From NCBI GenBank assembly GCA_038025085.1, contig CM076140.1, positions 33,895,001-33,959,000 of the forward strand: a stretch of 64,000 nt of DNA. The letters are read 5' to 3'. Under the pieces are notes generated by a model, which searched no databases, had not been told where the DNA came from, and saw nothing but the letters and a program-made list of their open reading frames with translations. Of the stretch, positions 21,141-32,562 are shown in pieces (the stretch's first letter is position 1; each line of letters starts with the position of its first letter). The stretch is from Tetragonia tetragonoides. Its lineage: Eukaryota > Streptophyta > Magnoliopsida > Caryophyllales > Aizoaceae. Made by a program: the position numbers and the translations under genes.

Positions 21141-24100
21141 GATCCTTATATGGAATGTGAGAGGCCTAAATGGCCCTAATAAACAGAAAGATGTGAGTTT
21201 TTTCTGCAAAAAAAATAATTGTGGCATGGTGGTTCTGTTAGAAACTAAAATTAGGGAAATTAATTTAGCAAAATGCAAGAGAAATTTCATGCCAGAGTGG
21301 GAATCAATTAGCAACCATAATAATCATAGATTAGGTAGAATCTGGATTAGATGGTTACCAAATTATTTCCATGTTAATGTGTTATTTTCATCTGTGCAAA
21401 TGATGACTTGCAAAGTGTTTAATATAGTGAAAAAAAAAGAGTTTGTGGTGAGTTTTGTGTATGGGCTGAATGAAAAAGAGGAAAGAAAGCAACTGTGGCA
21501 GGACCTTTCTGACTATGCACTGAACTGCAACGTACCATGGATTGTTGGGGGGGACTTCAATAATGTATTAACACCTGGTAATAGGAAAGGAGGTGCCCCA
21601 GTCACATATTCTGAAGTACAGGACTTCAAGGACTGTTTAGAGGACTGTAAACTAACAGAATTGAGCTGGACTGGGTGTGAATTTACTTGGAACAATAAGC
21701 ATGAAAGGGGAGGGAGAGTTTATTCTAAAATAGATTGGGTTTTTGCCAACAGCCTTTGGATTCAGGAATTTGATCAATGTGATCTTAAATTCCATACAGA
21801 GGATGTGTCTGATCATTCCCCAATTTGTTTAACTATGCACAGAGAGCCCACAAAAAATAGAAACAACCCCTTTAAATATTTCAACATGTGGAGCCTCCAC
21901 TCTGATTTTCAAGCTAAGGTGCAGCAAGCTTGGAACATCAGAACACAAGGCACAAAAATGTTCAGAGTGTACCAGAAACTGAAAAATGTGAGAGGAGTGC
22001 TGAAAAAGCTAAATAGGGATGATTTCAGTGGGATACTAAAGCAAGCTGAGATTGCTAGGAATATTATGAATCAATCACAGAATACAGCAAACCAGGACCC
22101 TCTAAATGAGACCATACAGCAAGAGGAAGTGCAAGCAAGGAAGAGATATAATGATCTGAATATGGCAGCAGAGAACTTCCTACAACAAAAGAGCAAGGCA
22201 AAATGGATTCAACTAGGGGATGGAAACACTCAATTTTTCCATGCACTTATGAAGCAAAAAAGGCAGCAGCACAGAGTACACTCCATTAAGACACAGGAAG
22301 GTACCTTGCTAGAGGAAAAGAACCAGATTGTGAAGGAATTTGTGGAATTCTACAGAGGAATGCTAGGAGTTGCTGGAATCAGAGCCACTTCAGCAGAAAG
22401 CAGCTTCTTCTCAGCAGGACACAGACTAGACATACACCAACAGATGTCTCTGATTGCCCCTGTGACTGCTGAAGAAGTAAAGAGAGCTATGTTTGAAATT
22501 GACTGTAATAAGAGCCCAGGCCCTGATGGATTTGGATCAGGGTTTTTCAAAGAAGCATGGCAAACAGTGGGGCAGGAAGTGACAGAGGCCATTATTGATT
22601 TTTTTGAGTCTTCCAAAATGCTAAAAGAAGTGAATGCAACTAACTTATGTCTTGTGCAGAAAATATCAAATCCTGAAAAGGCTTCTGATTACAGACCCAT
22701 AGCCTGTTGCAACACCATCTACAAGTGCATCTCCAAGATCCTATGTGGAAGACTGGCAAGAGTACTACCAGAACTAATTTCTGTAAACCAGGGAGCTTTT
22801 GTGGCACAAAGATCCATAGTCCACAACATTATGATTTGTCAGGATCTAATCAAGCACTATAACAGAAAACAATCCTCCCCAAGATGCCTGATGAAGATTG
22901 ACCTCAGGAAAGCCTATGACACAGTACACTGGGGTTTTATCAAGGAAATGATGCAAGGATATGGATTCCCATTGAAATTTAGTGGGTGGATACTAGAATG
23001 TGTGCAAACAGCAAGCTTCAGCATCAACCTGAATGGGGAAGCCCATGGATATTTCACTGCAAAGCGTGGCATTAGACAAGGAGACCCAATTTCTCCACTA
23101 ATTTTTGTGCTAGTGATGGAATACCTGTCAAGAACCTTGAAGATAGCTTGCATGGACAACAGCTTCAACTGGCACCCCATGTGCAAAGAACTTGCACTAA
23201 GTCATCTATGCTTTGCAGATGACTTGATGTGTTTCTGCAAAGCTACACCTGACTCTGTGAATATCCTAATGGAGTGCCTGAATTACTTCTCACAAGCCAC
23301 TGGTTTATGTGCAAACCAGGAAAAGTCAAGCATTTATGTGGCAGGGGTTAGTGAACAAGAGAAAAGGGTGCTGGTGAGCCTCTCAGGGTTTCAGGAGGGT
23401 ACATTGCCAATGAAATACCTAGGTGTCCCTCTATCCCCATCAAAATGGAGCAAAATGGATTGTGAATGCTTGATGGATAAAATGACAAAAAGACTTCACA
23501 CATGGGCTTCCAGGAACCTCTCATATGCAGGAAGGGCACAACTAATAAATTCTGTATTATTATCTATACATGTCTACTGGTCAAGCATATTTGTTATGCC
23601 TGCTGGAGTACTAAAAAGCATAGAGAAAAAATGCAGATTGTTTCTTTGGGGGGGGGAACTGACCTCAAGCACAAAACTAGCCTGGTGGCTTGGGAAGTAG
23701 TATGCAGACCAAGGAGAAATGGGGGGATAAATATTAAACATTGCAAATGGTTTAATATAGCCCTAAATGGGAAGCACATTTGGGATATAGCCACAAAAAA
23801 GGACACATTGTGGGTGAAGTGGATTAATGGAGTATATTTGAAAGGAAGTAATTTCTGGAATTATGCTCCTGTATGGGGAGCCAGCTGGTATTGGACTAAG
23901 CTCAACAAGATCAAAAGTCACTTCCAGGAGCACTATTCAACAAGAGGAGTGTGGAGGGAAACTGAAAATGGAATGTACTCAGTTGCTAGTGGATACAGAA
24001 TTTTGATGGGAAATATGCCAAAATACAGACATTATGTCCTGATATGGGGAAGAGTTTCTGTACCTAGGCACAGCTTCTGTCTATGGTTGGCACAAATGGG

Positions 24101-24530
24101 GAGATTACTGACCAAAGACAGGCTACATAATATGGGCTTCCTTAATGGAGACACCATATGCTACCTGTGCAAAGAGGAGACAGAAAGTCACGGCCATCTG
24201 TTTTTTAGCTGCAGTATTTCAACAGAGATAATGAAACAGGTACAGACATGGCTGCATATTTCTGCAAGAGGAAGCACAATTCAGGGGCTACTAAACTGGA
24301 TGAGTAGACAGAAATGCTCGAGATTCAGAAAGGAAGTGTATGCAGCTGGAATAGCAGCAACTGCATACTGGATTTGGAGAGCCAGAAATATGATATGCTT
24401 TGAAAAGAGCAGGCTACCAGCAACACAGATTATGCAACAGATACAGCAAGCAATCAGAGTCAGAATCCAACAGTGCAGCAGCAATAGGAAGCTAAAAAGC
24501 AAGGATAAAAGATGGATAAGGCAACTGTGA
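21133..24530 (+). pseudogene. L4 ORF2: endonuclease, reverse transcriptase and zf-RVT, one frameshift
   Basis: About 1130 codons. The AP-type endonuclease (about residues 1-235) keeps its hallmark pieces: NVRGLN, LLETKI, VGGDFNNVL, FTWNNK, KIDWVFAN and DVSDHSP. A linker (240-420) precedes the reverse transcriptase (about 440-760), with NKSPGPDGFGSGFFKE, KIDLRKAYDTVHW, GIRQGDPISPLIF and the catalytic FADD. The zf-RVT zinc motif CYLCKEE...H.FFSC is near 24165. There is no RNase H domain. A single frame change in nine consecutive G (23648-23656) splits it into 21133-23700 and a frame reading through to 24530. This could be a real lesion or a homopolymer sequencing error. Confidence 0.9.
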
Positions 24531-25189
24531 GCCTGAATCAGGAAAATGGAAGAAATACAGAAGCACTGCACACAGGAGAGCAGCTTACAGCAGGCTGCAG
24601 CAGAGACTTCAGGAAGGAACCAGTAGCAGACTGCAGAAGATAGGCTGCAATCCAGGTAGAAGAATCCAGCAGGAAAAAAGGACAGCAGGCTCCAGGAAGG
24701 ATACAGAAGCAGATTTATACAGAGAGAATCTGACGCAGAACAAATGCAAGGAATAGGCAGCAGTGCAGGAACTCAGGCAGCAGGTTTCAGCAGGTAATCA
24801 GCAACAGGTTGAAGAAGCAAGGCAGAATGAAAAAATATAACAGATCCAAGCAGAGTTGAAAAGCTAGAAGGAATTGTAATATCTTTAGCTATTTATGTTT
24901 TTGTATTTTGATGTAAGTCAGAAATAATTTTTGCAAATTGTAATGTTTACAGAGATGGTGAGGAAGAATTTTTGCAAAGTGTAATGTTTACAGAGATGGT
25001 GAACCACTGCCTGTAGTGAGTTGCACCAGATTGAAGGGTTGTAAGGTATTAGAGGGATGCAGCAAAAAGGAACCCTACCTAGTAGGTGGCCTTGGATCTG
25101 CATTGCCTAAGGACTGTAATCTTGTTACATTACAGAGAGCAATAATACAATTTCTGACTTGCACCAAAAAAAAAACATTGGCATCTCTT

Positions 25190-26080
25190 TTCTTGTGGGG
25201 GACAACTGAGCAGAAACACAAGACAAGCTTGGTGGCGTGGGATATGGTATGTAGACCAAGAAACAATGGAGGACTTAATGTCAAGAACTGTAAATGGTTC
25301 AATATAGCCCTGAATGGCAAGCATATCTGGGATATTGCAACAAAAAAAGACACTCTGTGGGTGAGATGGATCAATGGGGTGTACCTGAAAGGTGTTAACA
25401 TCTGGAATTATGCTCCAGTATGAGGCACCAGCTGGTACTGGAACAAACTGAACAAGATCAAAAGCTACTTCCAGGGGCAATACACAGCAAGGGGGGTTTG
25501 GAAATTTAGTTCTGATGGTATATACTCTGCTGGAAGTGGATACAGAATGCTACAGGGTAACATGACAAAATGCAGGCATGCAGATTTGATATGGGGAAAG
25601 ATATCCATGCCTAGACATAGCTTTTGCCTATGGCTAGCCCAAATGGATAGACTGTTAACAAAGGACAGACTACAGAGAATGGGATTTCTGAATGGGGATG
25701 CTTTGTGCTACCTGTGCAAGCAGGAACCAGAGGAACACAACCACCTGTTCTTCAAATGCAAAGTGTCAGCTGCAATCCTGGAACAGGTAAGGGCATGGTT
25801 ACAAATCTCAGCAACAGCAAGTACAATCCAGGGGATGTTTAACTGGATCAGCAGGCAGAAATGCTCGAGACTCAGAAAGGAAATATATGCATCAGGGTTA
25901 GCAGCAGCAGTATACTGGGTGTGGAGATGCAGGAATACCCACTATGCTGGCAAAGGCAATATACCAGTTCCGCAGATCATACTACAGGTTCAGCAAGCAG
26001 TCAGATGCAGAATTCAACAATGCTGCAACAGCAAAAGGAAGATCTCCAGCAGGGACAAGAGCTGGATAGGGGAAATATAG
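25190..26080 (+). pseudogene. L5 ORF2 C-terminal fragment with zf-RVT
   Basis: It reads FLWGTTEQKHKTSLVAWDMVCRP and onward to the zf-RVT motif CYLCKQE...HLFFKC (near 25711-25760), ending at RDKSWIGEI. A TGA near 25421-25423 (the TGG of WGTS in other copies) and a change of frame after it separate two open parts (to 25423 and from about 25547). It has no start codon or catalytic part. Confidence 0.87.
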
Positions 26081-26790
26081 ACTGAAGTTAGAAGATTATG
26101 CAGCAGGGTCCAGCAGTTCAGAAATACAAAAGATTCAGCAGGGGATCAGCAGCAGGCTGCTGAAGATAGACAGAATGAGGGATCAAAGAATATGCAGCAG
26201 ACCTGAAAGGCCAGGAAACAGCTGTCTCCGGAAGGAGTCAGTAGCAGGTTGCTGTGGAGCAGTGAAGAACAAAGCAGCAGGTTTCTGAAAACAAGCAGGA
26301 AGCAGACAGCAGAGCCCTGCAGGGGATCTGAGTGAGTAATGGAACTCAGGCAGTAGGTCTCAGCAGGGTATCTGTAGCAGGCTGCTGAAGCTAGGCAGAG
26401 TGAAGAAGAAATAAAATTCAGCAGATCAGAAAGAATGAGGACCAGAATGCAGCAATCAGTGAGGACCAGAATGCAGCAATGCAGTAGGCTGAGAAAGATC
26501 AACAGCAGGGATAAAAAATGGTTAGAGAGATTTTCAGCTGATCTGTGTACCACAGCAGACCCAGCAGATAGGCAGGACCAGACTCCAGGAGAGGTTTTTG
26601 CAGGAAAAAACAGAAGAAATGCAGGACTCCAGTACCTGTACAGGGAGCTAGACAGTAGAGTGATGTGGATCAGCTTGATTGGGCACAGCAGGTAGATGAA
26701 GCAAGAAAGAAGGAGGAATGAATCAGCTCCTGGAAGTTTTTGTTGTAATATTTTTAGATATATATGTTTTTGTATTTTGCTGTAAGTTAG
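26081..26790 (+). other. CAG-rich LINE 3' untranslated region of L5
   Basis: About 700 bp between the ORF2 stop and the conserved tail is rich in GCAGCAG and CAGCAGGTT phrases in irregular repeats. Part (about 26430-26530) resembles the end of ORF2 again (RTRMQQCSRLRKINSRDKKWLERF), as if a second ORF2 end from an L3/L6-type element was joined here. The open frames in it are not thought to be genes. Confidence 0.6.
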
Positions 26791-27138
26791 AAATAATTTT
26801 TGCAAATTGTAATGTTTACAGAGACGGTGAGAAACAATATTTGCAAATTGTAATGTTTACAGAGAGGGTGAACCACTGCCTGTAGTGAGTTGCACCAGAT
26901 TGAAGGGATGTAAGGTAGTAGAGGGATGTAGCAAAAAGGAACCCTACCTAGTAGGTGGCCTTGGATCTGCATTGCCTAAGGACTGTAATCTTGTTACATT
27001 ACAGAGAGCAATAATACAATTTCTGACTTGCACCAAAACATTGGCATCGCTGGCATCGCATTGGCACGAGCTCTCTAAAATGCTCTCCCCTTTTTTCTCC
27101 ACAGAGTTCGTTAAACTCCATTAGCAACTCTGAGTTCG

Positions 27139-28542
27139 ATGGGGAAGAAAGAGAAATCAAAGCGAGGGAATGGAAACGATGATGAGGGTGCGGAGAAATC
27201 GACAGCTCCACCTTGTCCCACGAAGAATGTGACACAAAGAAAACGTTCGAGCCAAACTCATGAAAACCTAGGTCGTGTTATGAGAAATTTAACGGATGAA
27301 TTGGAGGACCCAGACATCATGACACCGGAAGTGCAAACTGAAACTCTGCAGGAAATGGAATTAGCGCAAGAAAAAATTAATTCTTGGTTGTCGAAGATGA
27401 AGGAAAGGGCTAGAAATCAAGTCTCCGATGAAGAGCAAGTCGAAACTGCACCACAAGAAAAACAGCAACAATTTGCAGATTCAGGTAAAACATCTGCTTG
27501 GGAAAAATTCGACATTACAAAACTTAAAAATGCTGGATTTAAACTAGATTTTATAGCACCTGTAATGCTCGATGGAAATCCAGTAGGTGAAATTAACCTC
27601 AAGGACATAGAATCTGAAATTAATTATTGGAATCAATCTGTTGTTTGCTATGTTATGGGGTCAAGACCACCTATCAGTGTGCTTAGTGGATTCCTTAGGA
27701 GAATTTGGTCGAAGAGGGGAATGAATAAAATAGCTATGATGAAAAATGGGCTAGTTATTGTTCGATTTGATTCAATGGAACAAAGAGATGCAGTGCTAGA
27801 GGAAGGGGTTTATCATTTTGACAATAAACCAATGATTGTTAGACCTTGGGCTGAGAATATAGACTATGCTCATGAGGAACTCACATCTGTTCCTATTTGG
27901 GTTAAATTCCCTGGTCTGAATGTCAAGTATTGGAATGCAGTAGGGCTGAGTAAAATGGCAAGCTTGGTAGGCAGACCAATGATGGCTGACAGAAACACTG
28001 AACTGAAAGTAGGGATTCAGTATGCCAGAGTTTTGATTGAAGTGGAGATAGGGGGGAAATATCCCGTTAAGGTACACTACAAGAATGAAAGAGGGAACAT
28101 AGTGGAACAAGAAGTTGAGTATGACTGGAAACCTGTATTGTGCAACCACTGCAAACAACATGGACACAGTGAGACTGAATGCAGGAAAAAGAAAGCAACA
28201 TAGGAGCCTATGACACAGACAATGCTTGTGCAACAAATACCTGCACAGTAAGCAAAGCCAAGAACACAACAATGGCAGAATGCAGGGAGAGGCAGAGGCA
28301 GGATAGGCAATGCAGGGAGAGGGACAAGGGCTGGAAGAGGGTTCTATAGACAAATCCAACAGACTAACAATGCAGCAACCCAATTACAGAATCCATTTGA
28401 CATACTGCAAGATGTAGATGGGGATCAGGAGGGAAGACAGGCACAAGGGCAAGTAACAGTGCCAGGAATGCAGGAAGAACAAGCATCAGAGGAAGTACCA
28501 GTACATGGTAAGACTCCTATCTTGACTAGTAGTCATGGATAG
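27139..28542 (+). pseudogene. L6 ORF1 with two nonsense codons
   Basis: The frame is continuous from MGKKEKSKRG to the stop overlapping ORF2, but contains TAG at 28201-28203 and TAA at 28249-28251. L3 has CAG and CAA at the same places. DUF4283 (about residues 150-300) and the knuckle CNHCKQHGHSETEC are upstream of the first stop, so a 354-residue protein with both domains could still be made. The lost tail is Gly/Arg-rich. Confidence 0.9.
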
Positions 28543-31500
28543 GATGCTCATTTGGAATGTTAGAGGCCTGAATGGCCCAAACAAGCAGAGGGATGTGGCC
28601 CTCTACTGTAAAAAAAATAAATGTGGATTGGTGGCTTTTCTTGAAACAAAAATTAGATTAGTTAATTTGGAAAAATGCAAAAATAGTTTCATGCCAGAGT
28701 GGGAATCTTTTAGTAACCACAATGAACACAGACTTGGTAGAATATGGATTAGGTGGTTACCTAATTATTTTCATGTTGATATTATTTTTTCCTCTGTGCA
28801 AATGGTCATATGTAATGTGAGAAACAAGGAGGGGAAAAAGGATTTTGTGGTGAGTTTTGTATATGGAATGAATGAGAAAGAAGATAGGAAGCAATTGTGG
28901 AAGGATATGAATGATTTTGCTACTACCTGCAACAAACCATGGATTGTTGGAGGGGATTTCAACAATGTTTTGCTACCTGGGAACAGACAAGGTGGTTTGC
29001 CAGTCACCTTTGCTGAAATTCAGGATTTTAAATCCTGTATTGATAGCTGTTTCCTAAATGAAATGAGTTGGTCTGGATGCCCATATACCTGGAACAATAG
29101 GCATGAAGAGAGGGGAAGGGTATACTCTAAGATAGATTGGGTTTTTGTCAACAGTTTATGGATGCAAGAGTTTGACCAGTGCACCCTACAGTTCATGCCA
29201 GAGGATGTATCTGATCATACCCCTATCTACATAACTCTGCACAAAAACCTAAGTATAAATAAAACCCCCTTCAAATTCTTTAATATGTGGTGCCTCCACT
29301 CTGAATTCCTAGCCTTGGTGCAGCAAGCATGGAATTGTAGAACACAAGGTACAAAAATGTTTAGGGTTTACCAAAAACTAAAAAATGTGAAACATGCATT
29401 GAAAAAGCTTAACAGAGCTGAGTTTAGTGATATTTTAGTTCAGACTGATATTGCTAGATCAGTAATGAATCAAGCACAGGAAAATGCAAACATAGAGCCA
29501 CTGAATGAGATACTGCAGAAGGGAGAAATTCAGGCTAGGAGAAGGTTCAATGACCTAAACCTGGCAGCTGAGTCATTCCTACAACAAAAGAGCAAGGCTA
29601 GATGGGTGCAACTAGGAGATGGAAATAATCAGTTTTTCCATGCAATTATGAAATAGAGAAGGCAACAAAACAGATTGCACTCCATACAGACACAAGAGGG
29701 CATCTTATTGGAGGATAAAGATTTGAATATTGAAGAATTTGTGGGGTTTTACAGGAAGATGCTGGGGGTATCAGGCACCAGAGGCACTACAGCAGAGGAG
29801 AGTTTCTTTTCAGCAGGGAAAAAACTAAATATGCAACAACAGATGAGTATCAGTGCACCAGTGACTGCTGAGGAAGTACAGAGAGCTATGTTTGACATTG
29901 ATAGGAATAAAAGCCCAGGCCCTGATGGCTTTGGCTCAGGTTTCTTCAAGGAAGCATGGAGTATTGTCGGGGAAGAAGTGACCAATGCAATTATAGATTT
30001 TTTTGAATCCTCTAAAATGCTTAAAGAGGTGAATGCAACTAACCTTTGTCTTGTGCAGAAAATAGGGAACCCTGAAAAAGCCTCTGATTTCAGACCTATA
30101 GCATGCTGCAACACCATATACAAATGCATTTCAAAGATCCTATGTGGGAGATTGGCAACAGTGCTACCTGACCTCATCTCTGTGAACCAGGGTGCCTTTG
30201 TGGCACAGAGGTCAATTGTGCACAACATCATGATATGTCAGGACCTAATCAAGCACTACAACAGGAAGCAATCCTCACCTAGATGCTTGATGAAGATAGA
30301 CCTGAGGAAAGCTTATGATACAATACACTGGAGTTTTGTCAAGGAGATGCTGCAAGGGTATGGCTTCCCAATTAAGTTCATTGGCTGGATACTGGAATGT
30401 ATACAAACTGCAAGTTTCAGCATCAACATAAATGGAGGGGTGCATGGATTCTTTCTTGCTCAACGTGGCATCAGGCAAGGAAATCCAGTATCCCCATTGA
30501 TATTTGTGCTGGTCATGGAGTATATCTCAAGGATTCTGAAAATAGCATGTATGGACAAAAGCTTCAGTTGGCACCCCATGTGCAAGGAACTAGCTTTGAG
30601 CCACTTGTGCTTTGCTGATGATTTGATGTATTTCTGCAAAGCAACCCCTGAATCTGTAAGTATAATGATGAATTGCATAAATTACTTTGCACAAGCTACT
30701 GGTCTGCATGCTAATAAGGAGAAATCTAACCTGTACATAGCTGGTGTGGATGAGGAAACAAAAAGAGAATTGTTAGCATTATCTGGGTTCAGGGAGGGTA
30801 CATTACCTATGAAGTACTTGGGAGTCCCACTTTCCCCATCTAAATGGAGCAAAATTGACTGTGAGTGCTTGGTTGATAAAATGACCAAAAAATTGCAGAT
30901 ATGGGCTTCTAGGAACCTATCATATGCAGGAAGAGCTCAACTCATAAATTCTGTGCTTTTCTCTATACATGTGTACTGGTCTAGCATTTTCATAATGCCT
31001 GCAGGGGTACTTAAAAGTGTAGAACAAAAATGCAGATATTTCTTATGGGGTTCCACTGAGCAGAAGCATAAAACCAACCTGGTGGCATGGGATATAGTAT
31101 GCAGACCTAGGAAAAATGGGGGCATAAACATAAAAAAATGCAAATGGTTTAATGTGGCTCTGAATGGAAAACATATCTGGGATTTAGCCACAAAAAAAGA
31201 TACTTTGTGGGTAAAATGGATAAATGGGATATATCTGAAAGGTACCAATCTCTGGGACTATGCACCAGTGTGGGGTGCCAGCTGGTACTGGACCAAACTC
31301 AACAAAATCAAGAGCTATTTCCAGGAGCATTACACAGTCAGAGGGGTCTGGAAAAGAGATGCAGATGGTTGCTATACAGCTGCAAGGGGATACAGCACTT
31401 TGATGGGAGATATGCCTAAGGATAGACATGCCAACCTGATTTGGGGAAGGGTAACAATGCCAAGACACAGCTTCTGCATATGGTTGGCTCAGCAGGGAAG

Positions 31501-31942
31501 ATTGTTAACTAAGGACAGAATGCAGAACATGGGCTTCCTGAATGGGGATGATGTATGCAACCTGTGCAAAGCAAAACCAGAAGACCACAATCACCTTTTC
31601 TTCACATGTAACATGGCTGTAGGTGTTTTAGAGCAAGTGAGAAGCTGGCTACAGATTACATCAAGAACAAACACAATTCAGAGCTTGCTGAACTGGATAA
31701 GTAGGCAGAAATGCTCAAACTTCAGGAAGGAAGTGTATGCAGCTGGGCTAGCAGCAGCTGGGCTAGCAGCAGCTGTATACTGGCTGTGGAGAAGCAGGAA
31801 TATTAAACATTTTATGGGAAGCACTCTTTCTATGATGCAGATCATGCAGCAGATCCAGCAACCAGTGAGGGTCAGAATACAACAGTGCAGCAGACTGAGA
31901 AAAATAACCAGCAAGGACAAAAAATGGCTAGAGAGAATTTAA
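28535..31942 (+). pseudogene. L6 ORF2: endonuclease, reverse transcriptase and zf-RVT, one nonsense codon
   Basis: This is a 1136-codon frame interrupted once, by TAG at 29654-29656; L3 reads CAG there. The endonuclease has NVRGLNG, FLETKI, VGGDFNNVLLPG, YTWNNR, KIDWVFVN and DVSDHTP. The reverse transcriptase has NKSPGPDGFGSGFFKE, KIDLRKAYDT, GIRQGNPVSPL and FADD (near 30615). The zf-RVT motif is CNLCKAK...HLFFTC. A 15 bp in-frame duplication near 31741-31771 repeats AGLAA. In GIRQG(N)P the usual Asp is Asn, which may weaken activity. Confidence 0.92.
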
Positions 31943-32457
31943 TTGCTCTTGCACCACAGTAGACTCAGGCAAAAAGGCAGCACCAGATGAGCAGCCAGCA
32001 GAGACAGCAGGACATCAGTACCTGTATAGGAATCAAGACAGCAAACAGCAGGAGGAAGACAGCAAGTTGTGATTGCAGGAAAAAAAGGAAAATACATTAG
32101 CTCAGGAAGATTGCCCTAGCAGAGGACATTGAGGAAAAGGGTAATAGCAAAGCAGAAGCAGGAGGAAAAATCCAGTGGAAAAAAGGACAAGAAAACTGTA
32201 ATAATTAGATTGTTATGTATTTTGTATTTTGCTGTAAGTCAGGGATGTTTTTTGTATTTTGTATCTGTTTTTTCAGATAAGGGAACCACTGCTTGTAGTG
32301 AGTTACCCCTAGGAGAGAAGGGTTGTAAGGAACAAAGGGATGCAGAGGAAGAGGAACCCTACCTAGTAGGTGGCCTTGGGATTGCATTACCTATGGACTG
32401 TAATCTGTGTAACATTACAGTAAGCAATAACACAATTTCTGACTTGCACCAAAAAAA

Positions 32458-32562
32458 CATTGGCATCGCGTAAAATCGCCCTTACAAGCCTATCAGAGAC
32501 CCAATAACCGACCGTAGGGGCCTCCCCTGTCCCCTAGGGGTCTGCCGTGCGATATGGGGCAA
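32458..32562 (+). repeat. satellite block S4, partial monomer
   Basis: About 105 bp of a monomer, CATTGGCATCGCGTAAAA to GCGATATGGGGCA, directly follows the L6 poly(A). It then breaks off into an unrelated sequence (ATGAGTGATGGG), which marks the right end of the satellite array. Confidence 0.87.

Larger units (their letters stand above)
19734..25175 (+). mobile_element. LINE copy L4, full length and nearly intact
   Basis: The duplication CATTGGCATC flanks it (19724-19733 and 25176-25185). ORF1 is open over its full length. ORF2 has only one visible lesion, at a run of nine G residues. The 3' untranslated region is CAG-rich, has a 40-45 bp segment in tandem duplicate (about 24929-25008), the hairpin (about 25073-25089) and a 10-base A tail. 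The leader is only about 20 bp, shorter than in L2, L3 and L6. Of all copies this one is closest to a functional element. Confidence 0.93.
25186..27038 (+). mobile_element. LINE copy L5, 5'-truncated inside ORF2
   Basis: It follows the L4 target copy CATTGGCATC (25176-25185) and ends in a four-base A tail before CATTGGCATCGC (27039-27050). The 5' end falls in the last third of ORF2 (the FLWGTTEQKHKT segment). A CAG-rich 3' untranslated region, the 40-45 bp tandem duplication also seen in L4 (about 26790-26870) and the hairpin (about 26942-26958) follow. Truncation at the 5' end is the usual result of incomplete target-primed reverse transcription. Confidence 0.9.
27067..32457 (+). mobile_element. 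LINE copy L6, full length, three nonsense codons
   Basis: It starts after CATTGGCA (27059-27066), inside a short jumble of target copies (27039-27066), and ends at a seven-base A tail before CATTGGCATCGC (32458-32469). The leader (CTCTCTAAAATGCTCTCC and on) and ORF1 are almost identical to L3. ORF1 carries two stops near its zinc knuckle; ORF2 carries one. The 3' region matches L0 and L3, with the hairpin at about 32358-32374. It is the second-best-preserved copy. Confidence 0.92.
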
